Below are positions 12,401 through 27,400 of a DNA stretch of 64,000 bases, piece after piece; within the stretch, counting starts at the first letter, position 1; the number at the start of each line of letters is the position of its first letter. Origin of the DNA: Larimichthys crocea (lineage: Eukaryota > Chordata > Actinopteri > Sciaenidae); the NCBI RefSeq assembly GCF_000972845.2, contig NC_040017.1:20222742-20286741 (forward strand). The letters run 5' to 3'. The notes below the pieces were generated by a model. The model saw nothing but the letters and a program-made list of their open reading frames with translations. It did no database searches and had not been told where the DNA came from. The translations under genes were made by a program, and so were the position numbers.

Positions 12401-15400
12401 TGGAAGGTGAGATGCTCGATGAATAAATGATGGAGAGGAGGAGAAGGAGGAAGAAGAAGAAGAAGAGGAGAGGGAGCGCTGCCATGGACATTACCTGATT
12501 ATTACAGAAACTGGGTCAATTTCCTCTTTAATAAATCACCCAACAGCAACAAGTTATGGGTAAACTTCAACTCAACTTTCATGGACGTGAGGTAGGGGAG
12601 AACGAGCTAACGCTGTTGTGGAAAAATCTCATACTTAGAGGGTAATTTAACCCCAAATACTGCATGACAAGCCTGAAATACTGCAGGGTACCACAACAAA
12701 GCTAAAGACGTGAACACACACACTCACATTCAAACAGTCTGGCCTGAAAACTGCATTGCATCGAGCGATCTCGGCTGCTTTTGTGACACGATTCACTGTT
12801 GCTGCTTAATAATCTGTCACGCATTCAGCACAAACAGTTAAGAAGATGAATAATAGCTTATAGATATCGCCTTTGGTAAACTGCAGCCTATCGTGTGAAA
12901 CCTGTGATTAGAATAAAAGCAGAGGATCGCCGCGACGCCCTCGTCTGTATTCCAGTCGACCTTTGTCGGTTTGTGCCGCGTGACTCGTCGACGACGCGCA
13001 CGCACGCACAGAGTTCAGCCCCGCGGAGATGAAAGGTACACTTGAAGGGGAAGCGAGACGTCTGTCGATGTCTGCGCCGGGGGACACAACAACAAACAGG
13101 GAGCTTATCCGAGTCGCACAGACAGCAGCCGGGGAACTCGTCTATGAACTATGACTGCCAACACATCAAAAGCAGGCACTCGTCATCATTTAAATAAATA
13201 GAGATATGGGCCAGGACCTTTGTGTCATACAATAATAATACATGGAGAGAGTGAGGGAGGGGAGGAGGGATTCAAATAAATAAATAAATAAATATATAAA
13301 TAAATAAGATGAGATGAATGATGAAATGTAGAATGAACGATGTGATGCTTCTACTCTGATATGTTCATGTAGTTTGAGAGTATTCAATTCAGTTAGGACC
13401 TCATTACTTTGCCCTCTGACCCCTTGTTCGGTGGTCACTGAGGAGGAGAAGCCACTGCTGGCCTTTGAATTAATACTGTGTGTGATTGGACGGGACCTCA
13501 CCAGAGCAATCGCACTAGTTCCTCACCTGTAGCGGGGGGCTGGTGGGCCGAGAGACCCGGCAAATCCAGAGAGCTGTCCGACATCACGTGTTTCAGGTCT
13601 CCGCCCATGTCCGAGAGCTTCATGTCCAGCTGCACTGAGAGTGCGTCCTCGGAGTCGTCCTTTCCTACGCTGCTCCCCCCGATGGACGGGAGGTCGAGGG
13701 ACTTGACAGAGGCGGAGTCCTCTTTGGCCTGCTTGAAAGCGGCCACTTTGTCCACCAGTGTCTTTTCCGACGCCCCGAGGGCCGTGCAGAACTTCGAGGA
13801 CTGAAAGTCAGCAAAGTCGTCTGTGTCGCTCTTGAGAGAAGAGAAGGAGCCACCGCCGCTCTCCTTTGTGTCATCGTAGGCCAGGCCTCCCTCCAGAGAG
13901 AGCTGTTTGAATACGTCGTACTTGTCTGAGCTCTGCTGAGGTCGCTGCTGAGTGGAGGTCTCCCCCTGGACACCCACACTGCTGCTCTCGCCTTTGGGCT
14001 CCCCGCCAGAACTACCAAACGCCATGAAGTCTGCAAAGTCGTCCTGAGGTGCCGCCACAGCTCCTCCTGCTGCCGAAGCTTGAGCAGCATCAGAGGAAGA
14101 GCCAAAGAGGGCAAAGTCACCAAAATCATCTGCACCTCCCCCTGGAGGTTTGGCACCACCGGGTAGGAGCACTAGAGAAGGGGGCACGGACACCGAGGGG
14201 AATGTGCTGGGTTTTGTCTCAGTGGGGGCAGGAGCAGAGGGAGCTATAGAAGAGAAAAGGTTCAGGTCGGCCATGTTGAGAGGATTTTTGGGCTGAGAAA
14301 GAGACACTGCTGGCTGTTGCTGTTGCTGCTGCGGTAGATGTTGTAGAGACTGAGAGTTTGGAAAAGCAGGAGGAAAGGTAGGCTGAAAGATCTTGGCCTG
14401 TTCTGAAGGGTCTAGAGGAGAGATGCTGTTGGCGGTTTTAAAGTCTGTGAAGCCATCATCAGCGCTGACAGACTTGAAATCTGCAAATCCTTCTCCTGCG
14501 AACCAAAGACAACAATATCAGATCACCTACAAACATTTATCATGGCAGAGAGAGACAGAAAACAGGAAGCTGACAATAAAGCGTCAGCTGCCCGAGCCAC
14601 GAGTCTGTCATTTTACAATCCTACAAGAAAGGAAGCGGCTGGATTAGTTGTAGCTCTCCTCGAGTCTTCTGACGAACTGTGGGGCTGCAGAGAGTCCAGA
14701 GAAGAGCCCACATCACTGCACAGAAACGCTACGTCATCTAAAGACACGCTGACATGCAAAGAACTCAAACTGGAACAGAAAATGATAAAGCAATTTCACA
14801 AAAAAAGTCCATCTTAACAAGTTATCCGGTCTCCTTATGATTGAAAATCCCTCAACTTTGTAAATGGAAAATTCTCCCAGCGAAGAGGTCAAACTTAGTG
14901 CCAGTGCTATTTCAGCATTTTTGGTTTTCATTTTTGGAAATGGAAATGTCAACTATATTCTAAGATTGTGCAGAATGAGGAAGATCGAGTCGTCTACAAC
15001 TGTCGGAAACAAGTGCAAATCAAATTTCCACGAGATATATTTGGCTGGCTGATGTGAAAATGTAAGAAATATTATCACATTTTTGAGGGGCTACAAGTGC
15101 TCGAAAACTCACGAAAAGTGGAGACGCGTGTCAGAAATGGGTCTGTGTGGCAAAATGTCTGATGTGGCACCCCACCCCCCCCCCCTACAACCTTTAAATG
15201 AAGCAGCTCTCACGATATGATCGCGGTGAAATCAGCAGGCAGTGCTGTTGAAATTTTGACATATTGCTGTGAAACAGAAAGTTGAACTTGAGTGTGCGTG
15301 TGCACGAATCCAATCTGCCCCAAAATTTCAACATACCAATATGCCAGTCAGTCATAGCGCCACCTACTGGCCAGATCCACCTCAGATCTGGTCAGAGCAG

Positions 15401-18400
15401 CCTGAAGACCTTGATCATGCTATTGTATAAAGTTTTTAGTAGTAGCCAATGACAGTATAATGAATGCATAGAGCCTGAGTGACGTCACCCATAGGTTTTC
15501 GAAGCCGAAAATATGTCACCGCCATGTTGGATGTACTGCTTCTTGTTCCTGCTCCTTCCTCCTCCCGGCTAATCTAAATATCAGCAAAGACATGAATGAT
15601 TGGCGGACCCGAGCCAGGCTGAACTAAGCCTGAAGCCTGGGTGATCTGTAACAGCACGTTCCTATCAATCAAGCGGCTACACTACAACGCATAACATGGG
15701 GGCTTATGGAGACTGACTCACGTGTCTCAAGGAGTCGCTCGAGGAATTACAGTTTTTAGCACCGGAGTTTGCCGCTTGATCCCAACCCTGAACACCTACC
15801 ACCTAGTGGAAGTAGGCCTTATGTGACCTATGTGAGTTTTACAAATGACATGCTGGAACATGACATATAATTGGTGTTCTCTAGCACTACGGAGTGGACA
15901 CAGAAAGTGACGTTTAACTCCTTCGTCCAGTGTCCAAAACGTGAAAATTCAGAGCTGTGTTGACGAACCTCAAGTAACAACGCGAAGGCCTGTTCATTAT
16001 TTTTATACTGTATTGTCTAAAGCTAAATATGTTCAACAGAATGCCTGAAAATATAATGCTTAAGCAGAGATGTGAGCCAATGTTGAAAAAAGAAAGATGA
16101 CACTAAAAAACTAAAATTACCTGTTAAGATGGGTGTTTTTTTTGCTGTGTGAAAACTTCTAATATGCTAAAAAAAAGAGCAGCAGAAACATTGAACAGAG
16201 TCTTTTTGTCTCAAACACGCTGCTTGCATAAACCACACATGAAAAAAAAAAAGCTTTCTTTGAGTTTCAGCGGTCGGAAATCCACTGTGGTATAATATAT
16301 GCATGGACTGAAACAGAGAATCTGTTCACACTGCCGGTGTACGGTGAAGAAGAGATAACTAATGGGCTCATTAAGGAGATGGAGCCTGACAATGCCAGAG
16401 AAAGGTCACCGCAAAGCATGACTTACTGGAGTTGTAAGAGCTGTCCCCATCGGAAACTGTTCTAATGAAACAGGGACGGGAAACACATTGGTATGAACAC
16501 TGCAGGCTTGCGAAACAAGGTACAGTGTAAACATGGAACAGCGATAATATGGCATTGTAGTGACCTGACGGCTTTACCCAAGTTATAAAACAACGTTTAA
16601 TTAGTGGAACATTCTCCTTTCTCCAAATTACAACCAAATTAACAAAGATCTGTTTTCTAAGGAGGATGTGATGAAGTTTTTGAAGGTTTCTTCGGTCTCA
16701 GCCAAGTCCAACATGTCTTGTGTAAGGAGATCTGACTGGGGGAACACTCGACAGACAGAGATCAACTTGGATGTGTAAGAAAGGGTGGCTGAGTTTCTTA
16801 CCAACTGGTTTCTTTTCAGCGGGTTGCTCGAGCTGTCTGAACACACTGTATTTGTCTCCAATATCTGGAATGGAACAAACAAAGAAGAACGTATGAACAG
16901 AAAATACAACTTTTAACAGGCAGGCACGTGTTGCTATAATGCAATATGCTGAAGTGCTTTGGAAACCGTTTCCTCTGTATTTAAGAAGACTTAAGGTTGC
17001 AGCAGGGATCAACATGTTAAAATGACAGAAACCAACCCCCCTTCATATCATACATGGATCCAGAAGGTCTGGGACCTCTATCAGATGACAAAAATCCATC
17101 TTTACTAAGCGGTGGAGCCCTGTCATGGCTTTATTAATACAATGAGCCTCCTTCACCACCTTTTCGTACATGGACCTCACTGTTTTTCAGTGTAAGTATT
17201 GTCCGTCTCTATGCGATATACTATGGAGCGGACAATTATGAGCTGTGTTTAGTTACTTGTCTGTGTGTGTACAAATGTCTGATATGTATATTTGATTTAA
17301 TATGTTTAATTTGGAGTGGATATTTGTTTTTGTTTTTTTTATTTGTACAGAAGACGGTACCTGAGGCGGGGGGTGTAGGCTCCGCAGGCGGATCCACAGA
17401 CAACTGCTTGAAGACGGCGTACTTATCAGAGGACGTGACGGAAGCGGAGGAGGAACCAGAGACCGGAGTCAGCATGGCAGGCGCACTGCGGAGGCACAAA
17501 AGCTATAGTCAGACATCAGAAAGAGTGAGGTTCAATAGCAGTTTAATCCGCCATAAGCTGCCTGAGATGATTGAACATTTGCGCTGACAGTTTTATTTCC
17601 ATTATATATATTCCAAACTATTATGGTGACTACAGCTGATGGAGGCTGAGGGTGCTTTTATCACTACCTTAGCTTTAGTCATGTTCGTGCTGTCAAAGAA
17701 CTTCACAAAGACAGAAATATATGTTGTTCTGATTTTGAAGAAAGAACTCTTTGGCATATTAAACATCTGTGCCGTTTCTTAAATCAGTGTTCTTCCAATT
17801 GAAGTTATGTTGCTGCCAAATGGCATTCAGCCCGATAAAAAAACAGCTCGGCTGCAGTGTTTGCCAGCATGCTTTTGGTTTCTGAAGTCTTTTTTCTGTT
17901 TTTTTAACTCATCTCACTTCAAACTAAGTTGAATTTAAAAGGAGCAGTTTGCTTTCTTGTCCAGAGTTTTATAAAAAAGACTGATACCACTCTCACGACT
18001 GTCGTGAGAGACCGGTTAAATATGAAGCGATCAGTCAGTTAGCTCACTAATTAACACTTTATATCTGTAAGCTGCCAGGTAAACACTGAAGATCCTGGAA
18101 GTTACTGGTCCAAGCCAAGAAATAGTTGAACACGTAACCTCCTGTAAAACTACACATTGGTTTTTGTATGAATTCATCAAATGAGTAACATACAGATTAT
18201 TTAGCGCACTTTATAGAGGTGCAGGTAGGCAGAGTTTGTTACCTTTCAACAGAGCTAGGCTAGCGGTTACCCCCCGTTTCCAGTGATTATGCTAAGCTAA
18301 CTGGCTGTTGGCCGTGGCTTCATATTTACAGATCTAATTCAAACAAGCGTAGTCCCAAAATGTTGAACTATTCCTTTAAGCAAATGTCTGTAATGAAGTA

Positions 18401-21400
18401 TGATGTCCATACGTGAAAATCTTCCTTTACAACGTTGCAGAAGTGGCTGCTCTGATGACGTACGAGGGTCGAGCACTGAGGGAAATCATTAAGCTCACTT
18501 TCCAGCGAACATTAGTTTCCTCACAAAGCTCTTTCTCTGCAAGACACCTGACAGTAAGTTATGCTTGTCACAGTTGAGGCTGGCAAACCAACGTGAGCTT
18601 TTCAGCCTCTCATTTAATTTGACAGCGATCTCAAGACTGCGGGGAATTCTTGTTACATTGTTGAAACAGTCGGGAGTGTATGTTTTCAGGGGAGAAATGG
18701 GAGGGGATTATAAAACGCCTATGCCACTTAGATGTGAGATACTTTGGTTCTGCTTTCTCTTTGTCTTTCAGCGGATAATTGCCTTTCAGCTTCCTCTCCT
18801 CCGTGAAAGGACGCTCCCTCCACATGGGCTTTGGAAAGTAATATAAAGAAATGAGCTTATCTACTGTCCACTGAAATGAATTCATTAAGAGATGACCCAA
18901 ACTCCTTATTATTCTGGGGAGGTTATTATGAGATATTATGACGCCGGGGTCTGACTGTGTGGTTTCCGAGATAGACAATGAAAGGCACAAATATTATGCA
19001 GATTAAACTCAGTTATAAATAACCAACAAGGACTGATTATCAGACCTTCATCACCTTGGACTTTTAAATACATAACTGTGACAATGTAATGTTTACTTGT
19101 GTGGACCAGTGTTAATTTGGCAGCTTCGGATTTAGACTTTAATTAAAAATTAGTTTTAGTCGTTTTTATCCTTCATAGTTTTAGTCGTTGAAAAGTGATT
19201 ACATTTTAATCAACGTGTCTTTAATGAAGGGTAACTTGTTTTGTTGCCACTCAATAATGAAGAACACGTTCGGAACAATTTGTCTGTTAATTTAGCCGAG
19301 AGAGTGTTTGGACAGCTGCTGGCTGCTCAATCCTGAAAACTTCTTACTGTAATGCATAAAGTTGTGTGGATCAGCTATTAAAAAATACCCTCGTATTGAG
19401 GGAAAATATTGTTGTGTGTGTTATTTGAATATCTGATAGCCGATCACTAACCTTTTTGTCCTGTCTCGTCAACGAAAACAAAACACACATTTTGTCACGG
19501 ACTTTATTATCAAAAACCTATTTTTAGCTCATCATTGTCTCGTCTTCATCGTGGAAAAAAGGTCACTGACGCAAATCTGTTGTCAAAGCATTTGCTGATG
19601 TAAGTAACAATTACTGGTCTGGACCTTGAGGAGACTAGTCGCTGCCTTGGTGGTGGCTAATCATTACACATATTTAGTTTTTTTGGCACTCTAAAAAGGC
19701 AACGATGACACAGCTTGTTGTATTAATACTGAATTTGCCAGAGTCAGGCACACTCAAAATTTCTTTAGAAATGTTTCTAGTTTAAGTAGTTAAAGTGCAA
19801 ACCCAGAAATAATGAAGACTTAAGACTAATTAATTATGCTAGCTTGAATTAAAATTGCACTTTGCATTATTAAAATTGAAAAATAATGAATCATTCAGGT
19901 CCAGTCAGTGTGATCACTGTACCTGTTTTGGTGCTGAGGTGCGATGGTGGTGGGGAAACTTCCACCTGACTCCCCCTGGAACTCGGTGAAGGCCTGGTCT
20001 CCTGCTCCAGGCTTTGGAGCCTCCTGGAAATCCTGGAAGTCGTCGTCATCGGCTTTGGTCGCCTGAGTCGACAACATGAGAGTGAGCAAGACGTGAATCG
20101 TGATCAATTAGAGGAGAGTGCAGAGCTAAGGGCATTGTTACCTGCGCAGGAGGGAAACTGGCGACGAAGTTGGTGTTTGTGGGAGCTTGAACCGGTGCTG
20201 CGGGGGTCATGGCCATGACTGGTGGTGCTGGTGTGGGCATGGACATGGACATGGAGACCGGGGGCTTGGTCATCATGGGTTGCTGGTGCTGGGGCATGAC
20301 GGGGGCCATGGCCATAGCCAAGGCCGGCAGGTTGGGCACTGGTGGAGAAGGGAACTGACTGAGGATTTCCACATTCATTGCCGGGAGGCCACTCTGAAAC
20401 AAAGGAAACAGGTCTTAAGGATATTTTTCTTATTGGCAACAAATTAATGAATAATTCATAATAAGTATAAATATAGACAAGGCGATCGTTAGTTGTGTCG
20501 TTAGCTTTAGCAGTCACCTGACATTTCACATTTGGAAACATGGGGCCATGCCTTAAAGCCACAAACAGATGTGAGCAAGCACTGAGGCATAGACGCATGG
20601 TTGGTTTTGGTCTTTTCATGTTGCTTGTTGACAGTAAGAAAAATATAGAATAACAGAAAGTTTTACCGTTTCATGATTTCATTCTGTTGCAAATAAAATA
20701 CAGTTTTCACTCAGAGGTGTCAGGACACAGTGGCTACTCTGACTCTATTTCACTTGCTGCCTAAAAAAAAACAAAAAAAACAAACAAAAAAAAACAAACA
20801 TGTTTGCATATAAATTATTCAACAAAAGTCAAGCTCCCTTTGAAAAGATGTCACAGGCAGACTCAAACACGAGACAATGCATCTTGTTGTGTTTGTGTTT
20901 TAAGGCTCTTGAAGATTTACATCACCAAAGGTGTCTTATTATTCCTCGCATGGAAGCGGTGGCGTGCAATGTTTCGTGAGCTGCCTGCAGATTTGCATCC
21001 TTCCCAGAGGTGGTGGTGACAGGCACAGGGCTAAGGATGATAAGAAGCCTCCTGCCAAACTCGGCTGACGGGGATTCAGAAATATATTCGGCTTACAATG
21101 TTTCACAAGCCCTCGGCTGATTCAACAGCGCACTGCCTGCCTCTTTTCTCCTCATTTCCAGCTAAGCCTAATTTCAGTTTGGAGTTTATGGCGAGGCTCT
21201 GTCGAAGCCGTGGGGGATGATTAGTGAAATCGCTCTAAGTGGATAATTTGTCTCGACGTCAGTGTTTACCTGTGCCACGCCAATTAGTGCAAGTACAGTG
21301 TAGAGCTCCTCCTTGGTCAGCATGCCAGGTGTTGTGCGGTTGGCTGACGCCCAGATTTGCCCCAGCGCTTCCCTGGGAAGACCTGATGACATTAGTATTG

Positions 21401-24400
21401 GGTAGAGTTTGGCTGTGTCGATCCCTGCCGGAGTCATGGTGAATTCAAGAACCTTCTTGAACATTTCTAGAAAAGAAAAACAGAAAGAAAAATATGAATC
21501 TATGGCCGAAAAACGACTCAATCCACGATTAAACTGGAGATTTTTAGAGCGTAGACACACTGTGATGTCAAATATAAATATCTGAAACATTATTCTGGGC
21601 ATATTCATGTATAAATGTTTACCTGGAACAAGGCTGTCGTTATAAATCCAGCCTGGCAGCATGGGCTGGATGTGCTCTGTTTGTGGGTACACGCCAACAC
21701 CTGCTGTCACAAGCGCACACACACACACACACACATACACAGTTAGTTGTTATAGCGAAACGCCTTGTCCAGGCATACGATTTGCCAAGCCTCTTGGCAG
21801 CTGAGCCCTGCGTGTATCAGACTCAACAAAATCATACACCTGATGTCTGGAAGGCTCGCTGCAGATGTAATGCTCCCCTGCACTGAATCACAAGCGTCCG
21901 AGCCACGTCAGACATCTATAAATCAGTCTGTGAGCCGTTTCCAGCTTCAAGGAGAGAGGAGAGAGGCGACTGCCTTGTGAGAAAAAAATAACTAAACATC
22001 TAATTTAACGGCTGAAACTGACCTATATCATTTTTTCCCCCCTGCAAATACACTAAAACATAAAAAAAAAGAAGAAGCTATAGCTCATTTTGGGTCCCTA
22101 ACACTCTGCAAGGCATGTGTTTACTCAGGCAGCCTCTTTGAACTTAATACTCCCATCAGTCTTGGGCAGTTAAATGAATCTTATTACAAATCTCCCCAGT
22201 CTCCATGATGAGCCTCTATATTTCCCTCGTTGACACAGACACAGACAAACAAATAACAGCACAAAGAAGTAGCTGAACGGCATGCACAATCAGCCTTGGA
22301 TTATTTTTTCGGGAGGGGAGCTCCAGTGGGACCTGCCAATCCATGCGCATCCCTGTTAAACCAAAGCAGTCAGCATGCAACCAGAGGTTGTTCTCTGAGA
22401 GGGTGTTACACAGCGAGGAGACAGACGGCAGCTTATTGAGTCAGCAGGTATTACCCCAGGACCGTGACAGACACAGTCCATTTCCACAATGTGTGCAGAG
22501 AGAGCGCCAACATGAGAAGGCCCCCCTCTAATAAGATTTGGCCTGAAGTGACAGAGGTATAAAGCGGGCAGGAAAAAGAGCAGAGACTTGGCTCGGGAGA
22601 GAATGTAAAGACACCAGGGAGGGAACCTCAAAGACACCAATACTTTATAATAACCTCAGAGGTGAAGAAAGTCCAGAATCTGGTTTAAACCAATTATAAC
22701 CCAAAGAGAAAGAATAAACTAAGCTGCTATGAAAAGCTCCAGAATGATTTTGTTAGAAAGAGAAAGAGTGAATACATTTCCCACTACCGCTTTGATTGTG
22801 TGTTAATACTGCAGCAAAGCAAGGGAGAGAAGAAGAAGCCGTAAAGTCTGATAAACAGGCACTTCTCTCACCACTGTCACTACTGCTTTGAGGAGGCGAG
22901 TCAGGAGCTGATGGGGGGACGCTGGGTGCCGACACGGGGGCCTCAGGTAGCTTTTCAGCGACGAAGACAGAACTCAAGTCCTCGGGGGCCGCAGCCCAGT
23001 TCCTGGATTTAGTGCTGGATTGAAACTGGGTTGAAACTTTAGCTCTAGGACCCATTTTAGCCAAACTCTGCTTAGGCCTAAAGCTAATCTGGGCCGTCTT
23101 ATCAGCAGTGAGATCGCACGAGGAGAATAGCTTCTCTTCCAAGGACGGGCCTAGAGGGGTGAATGAGGAACATGTTCAAGTTTCCAATTTCTCTCGAGTT
23201 AAATTAGACTTGCTGCTGTACTGCACAGAAAGTTATGAAGGAACGAATGAAAACTGTGTGCATGTAATATGTATTTTGAGGTGTGGCTGTTCAGAGGCAC
23301 TAAATATGCAAGGAAGGAATGAAAATTCATAGCTGCTGCACCTGATTTATCTCGTCTGTAAAGGCGCAGGTGTAAAAGAGCTGGTGAGAGACGGACAGAA
23401 ATGCAAAGCTTATTTTTAGTGACTTTTAATGCCTCGTAGCAAGTCCTGCCGAGCATGATATGACTGAAGCAGCTAGTAGTACACAAATGATTTATTTGTT
23501 TACAGAAATAATCATCGTGATGATCTATTTGTTGAGCTGATCTATTTAACTAATATTTCCTCACATACTACATGTTCAGCAGCAGAGAAAAAAACTTTAT
23601 TCAGTGATCTTTTATCACTGCACACTAGCTTAAAAACAGCCTGGGATCTGATCTTATCGTGTGTTGTTCTATAAAAATCAGAAGAACCGTGACTGGACTT
23701 ATTTACCTTATCTGTAGTAAATACCACTTAAAAGAGAAAAAAATTATGCTCGTGCATCTCTGATAAAATCTGCACCAGGCTTAGTGAATATCCCATTTGT
23801 TTATAGTTGGTTTACTGTCTCTGTTACATTCCTGCCTGTACATACTGTATAATCCTGTAGTATCAGTGTGTCGATTTTCTCCAGACCATTTAACCGCGAC
23901 AAATTTCTTAAGCAAACTATATTTAATTTCCTACATTAAGTTTCAAAGTATGGTTCCTGTGGTCTCTCTTTTTTTTCTCCTATCAAAGGCGAGCGTAAGG
24001 CCATCTAATCTGCTTATTCCAGATGCTAAACACCTAGATCAGAAATGTCTCAGAGGACTGAGGGGATGACACCCGATGGAGGGCAAGCTGTTGCATTTCT
24101 CTGGATAGAAGGTGATCTCTCCGTCCTGTCATTCATAGTCTAGGGGCCCCGAGAGCTGTCACAGAGCAGCTGCTCATCCCGCAGATTAGTCGGCATAGAG
24201 TGACAGCCTTCGATCAGTGCATGAACCATAAACAGATTCAGTGTCGATGGATTTAGCTACTGTGTGGTTAAAATCCACTGAGAAACAGTCTCTCCTTTAA
24301 ACGGTGAAGCATGTTGAATTTCTTATTCATTCTGCATCCTTGTTTCCCTGGTTTGTAATGTCTGGTAGCTTTTAAAGGTTTAGGTAATGGGGCCAGGCCA

Positions 24401-27400
24401 TCTGCTGTGCTGGCTGCATGCTCTCACACTGTAAAGCAGGCCAAAACCAGCCCAGCATCAGCAATAAAAACAGCACTACAAGTACAAATGAAATAAAAAA
24501 AAGGTGTATGGTTGAGTATAAATTATAAGGACGGGAGGGGAGGTGTCAACAAAGCAAAGGAAGAGTTACCTTGAAATGTAGATTGGGAGCTGGTGTTGAC
24601 AGCAGAGTGCTGGGTGACAGTGAGAGGGAGGGACTGAGGGAGGGAGGAGGAAGAGGGGGGCATACCTGCCCACAGGGAAGGGGATGAAGGTTGGACTTGG
24701 GCCTGGGAGGAGAGGTGGAGGTTGGAGGCAGGGAAAGCATTAACAGGACCCTGAACAAAGTCAGAAAAGTCATCATCCTCCTCAGAGAAACCTGTCTTGG
24801 GGGCAGAGGACGAAGGCTGGACGTGGGCCTGAGAGGAGAGGCCGAAGGTGGAGGAAGTGGAGGAGGAGGAGCAGGAGGAGGAGGGCGCAGGGAAGGAGGC
24901 GGGGGCGTCTAAAGGCCCCTGAAAGTCACTAAACTCGTCATTGTCCTCGGACAAAGCTTGGGGAAGGGAGTGAGTGGTGACAGACGGGTGTGATGGCGAT
25001 GAGTCTGCAAAAATGAAGAAATAATGATGATGGCACAACACATGACACACACACTACAATGGAGCATGAATAGCAAGAGTGAGCTAAGACCACGAACTGT
25101 AGAACTGCAGATTCAACCAAAATCTCTTCACATGCACGTGTTTAATTAATATTTTGATTGAATATAATTATTTTAAAGTGATCTACTGATCAACTTTTAA
25201 CAGTGCAACCAAAATAAAGACTCTAAAAGTGCATTCAGAAAGGATCTGGCGTATCCGCTGTGAAACAATAATAACTTTATCGTGCTCTATCAATACTGGC
25301 GCTCCGTCACTCTCATTCACCGTCTATGTCTCTAGAGCACTACTGTCTCTCCCTCTCTTAAACCATCGGATATAAACCAAATTAAACCTCCAAATGTTAC
25401 CATTCTGCAGCCTAAACTGTGAGTCAGATGAACATTTAGAAGTTGGTACATGAAATAAACAAAGCCAGAATGAAACAGGTGGAGTTTAGTCCATGAATCC
25501 ACCTGGATAGTCTCAGTTTCAGAGACATTCCTGCAGACTGTGGAGGGGTTTAAACGGTCTGAGCAGCTGATTCACCAAAAGCTATTTACCAAAAGTTGGA
25601 TCTGACCCTCTGTTTTGCAGGTAGCAGGTCGGGTTTTTTTTGGCAAGACACCCCTATGGCCTATAACGCCAAATGAGTGGAAAATCCTGTGTTTTCACAG
25701 CAGTGCCTGGATCCTGTCTGAATGTACCCTATATATCCAACTCCCACCCTCCAATGAATCACAGGTAAATCTGAGTGGTCTTGATATGATTAATGTGATA
25801 AAAGAGAATAAAAAACATTGTTCTGTCACAGTTTTAAGACCTCTCTCTTAGTAATTATTAAAATTTGAGGTTTTGACAGGTTTAAAAGGTGAAAATCCAT
25901 CTTTGGTGAAACTGCTCACGACTCGTAGACGTAAGAAACTCGTGACATGAGCTGTTAAGTGCTTCAATTCAAGGTTTCACAAAACCAAAAAGTCGAGAAG
26001 TTCAGGCTGTTTTTAGAAGTGCATAGCTAGAAGGTTTTCTGAAATTCACAGGAAAAAGTACAGTGAGGAAACTACACGTGTAAGAAACGGTGTTGTATTA
26101 AACGCTCATATAAAAATGAAGACACTCACTAAAAAGTGATAATAGCAGCACTGACGTTGTACTGACTGATGTACTGATGAGATGATAGACGGGGAAAACA
26201 GTGTGATTAATGAAATGTCATTACATACGCAGACAGAAAATCCTAATTTTGGTTCGTCTGGCTGCCAGCTGGCCAGTCATCATGCTGACCTGCCTCTGAT
26301 TCAGCTATTATTCTCAGACGGAGGCATTTCACCACAGCTACAGAGAGCAGATCTGCTGACGCAGAGGCACAACAGGAAGAATCCAAAGGGATTACATCTA
26401 AAAGCTTTGAGGTGAAGGTACCTGGCTTCTTTGTCTGTGATGACGGAGTCGGGTGCATCTTCGCGTCTCTGCTGAAGCCATCCAGGTTGCCTTTGATCGC
26501 CTCCAAGGCATCATCGCGGCTCTTTTCTCCTGTCTGCGTACAGAACAGTAGAGTATCAAGAGTCCAAAGGGTTACAGGGGTGTGCAGTGGACATGACAGA
26601 AAAATAGTAAAATAAACAAGATGTGGAGGGAGACTCACTTTGGGTTTGACACTGCTGAGCAGCCTCAGCTTCTGTTTCTGCTCCTCAAACTGTCGTCTTT
26701 TCCTGTCCTCCTCCAGCATCTTCTGCTGCTGCTCCAGACGTTTTCTACAAGAGCAACAAGAACTCAGATGTTATATCGCTAAACGTCGATACAGACAAGT
26801 AAATAATCAAGTTGTAAACGTGGCAAAACATCCAGACAAGAAAGCCTGAGACACTGAAAACCACTGCTGCATGCATCCACCGATGTTTGGTGTGGTCACA
26901 TTTAAAACAGACCATGCCTACCCACACGCAGCTTAAGGTTCAGGTGTTACGCTATGACTCCACACAAACAAACTCAAACCATGATATGAGTGTAAAGACG
27001 TCTTACTGATGCTCCTCCGCCATTTGTTTCTGCATGTCAGCTGTGTACTGAGGTCCAGGAGGTCTCATACCCATAAACTGTGGCTGACCCAAGAACTGCA
27101 TCCCAGGGGTCTGCATCCCGATGGCCATCCCACCCTGTCAGACACAAAAACGACACACAAACAGCAGCTCAGAAACCTCAATAGCGTTTCAATTGATAAC
27201 TAATAATCAGACCGAGGGACAGCAGTGCAATTCAGTCTGAAGTTAATGGACTAAAAAACATGAGGTTGCAATTCCTGTTAACATGCTGATGCTTAAAACA
27301 GTTTGCAACAAGATTGATTTGAAAGCAAGTTAAGAGAGAGTTAAGAGGACTCAGGTCTCCACTTGAATTTAATCAGCACTGTTTCAGTGTTATGTATTCA

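Noticed and set aside
13665..14159. 164-residue alternative-frame ORF in synrg exon 15
   Set aside because: Shadow of the main frame, which carries the conserved DDFxDF motifs and SLDLPSIGGSSV segment.
20104..20619. 171-residue His/Pro-rich minus-strand ORF
   Set aside because: Out-of-frame reading of synrg exon 11. The exon frame continues exons 10 and 12 and resembles human.
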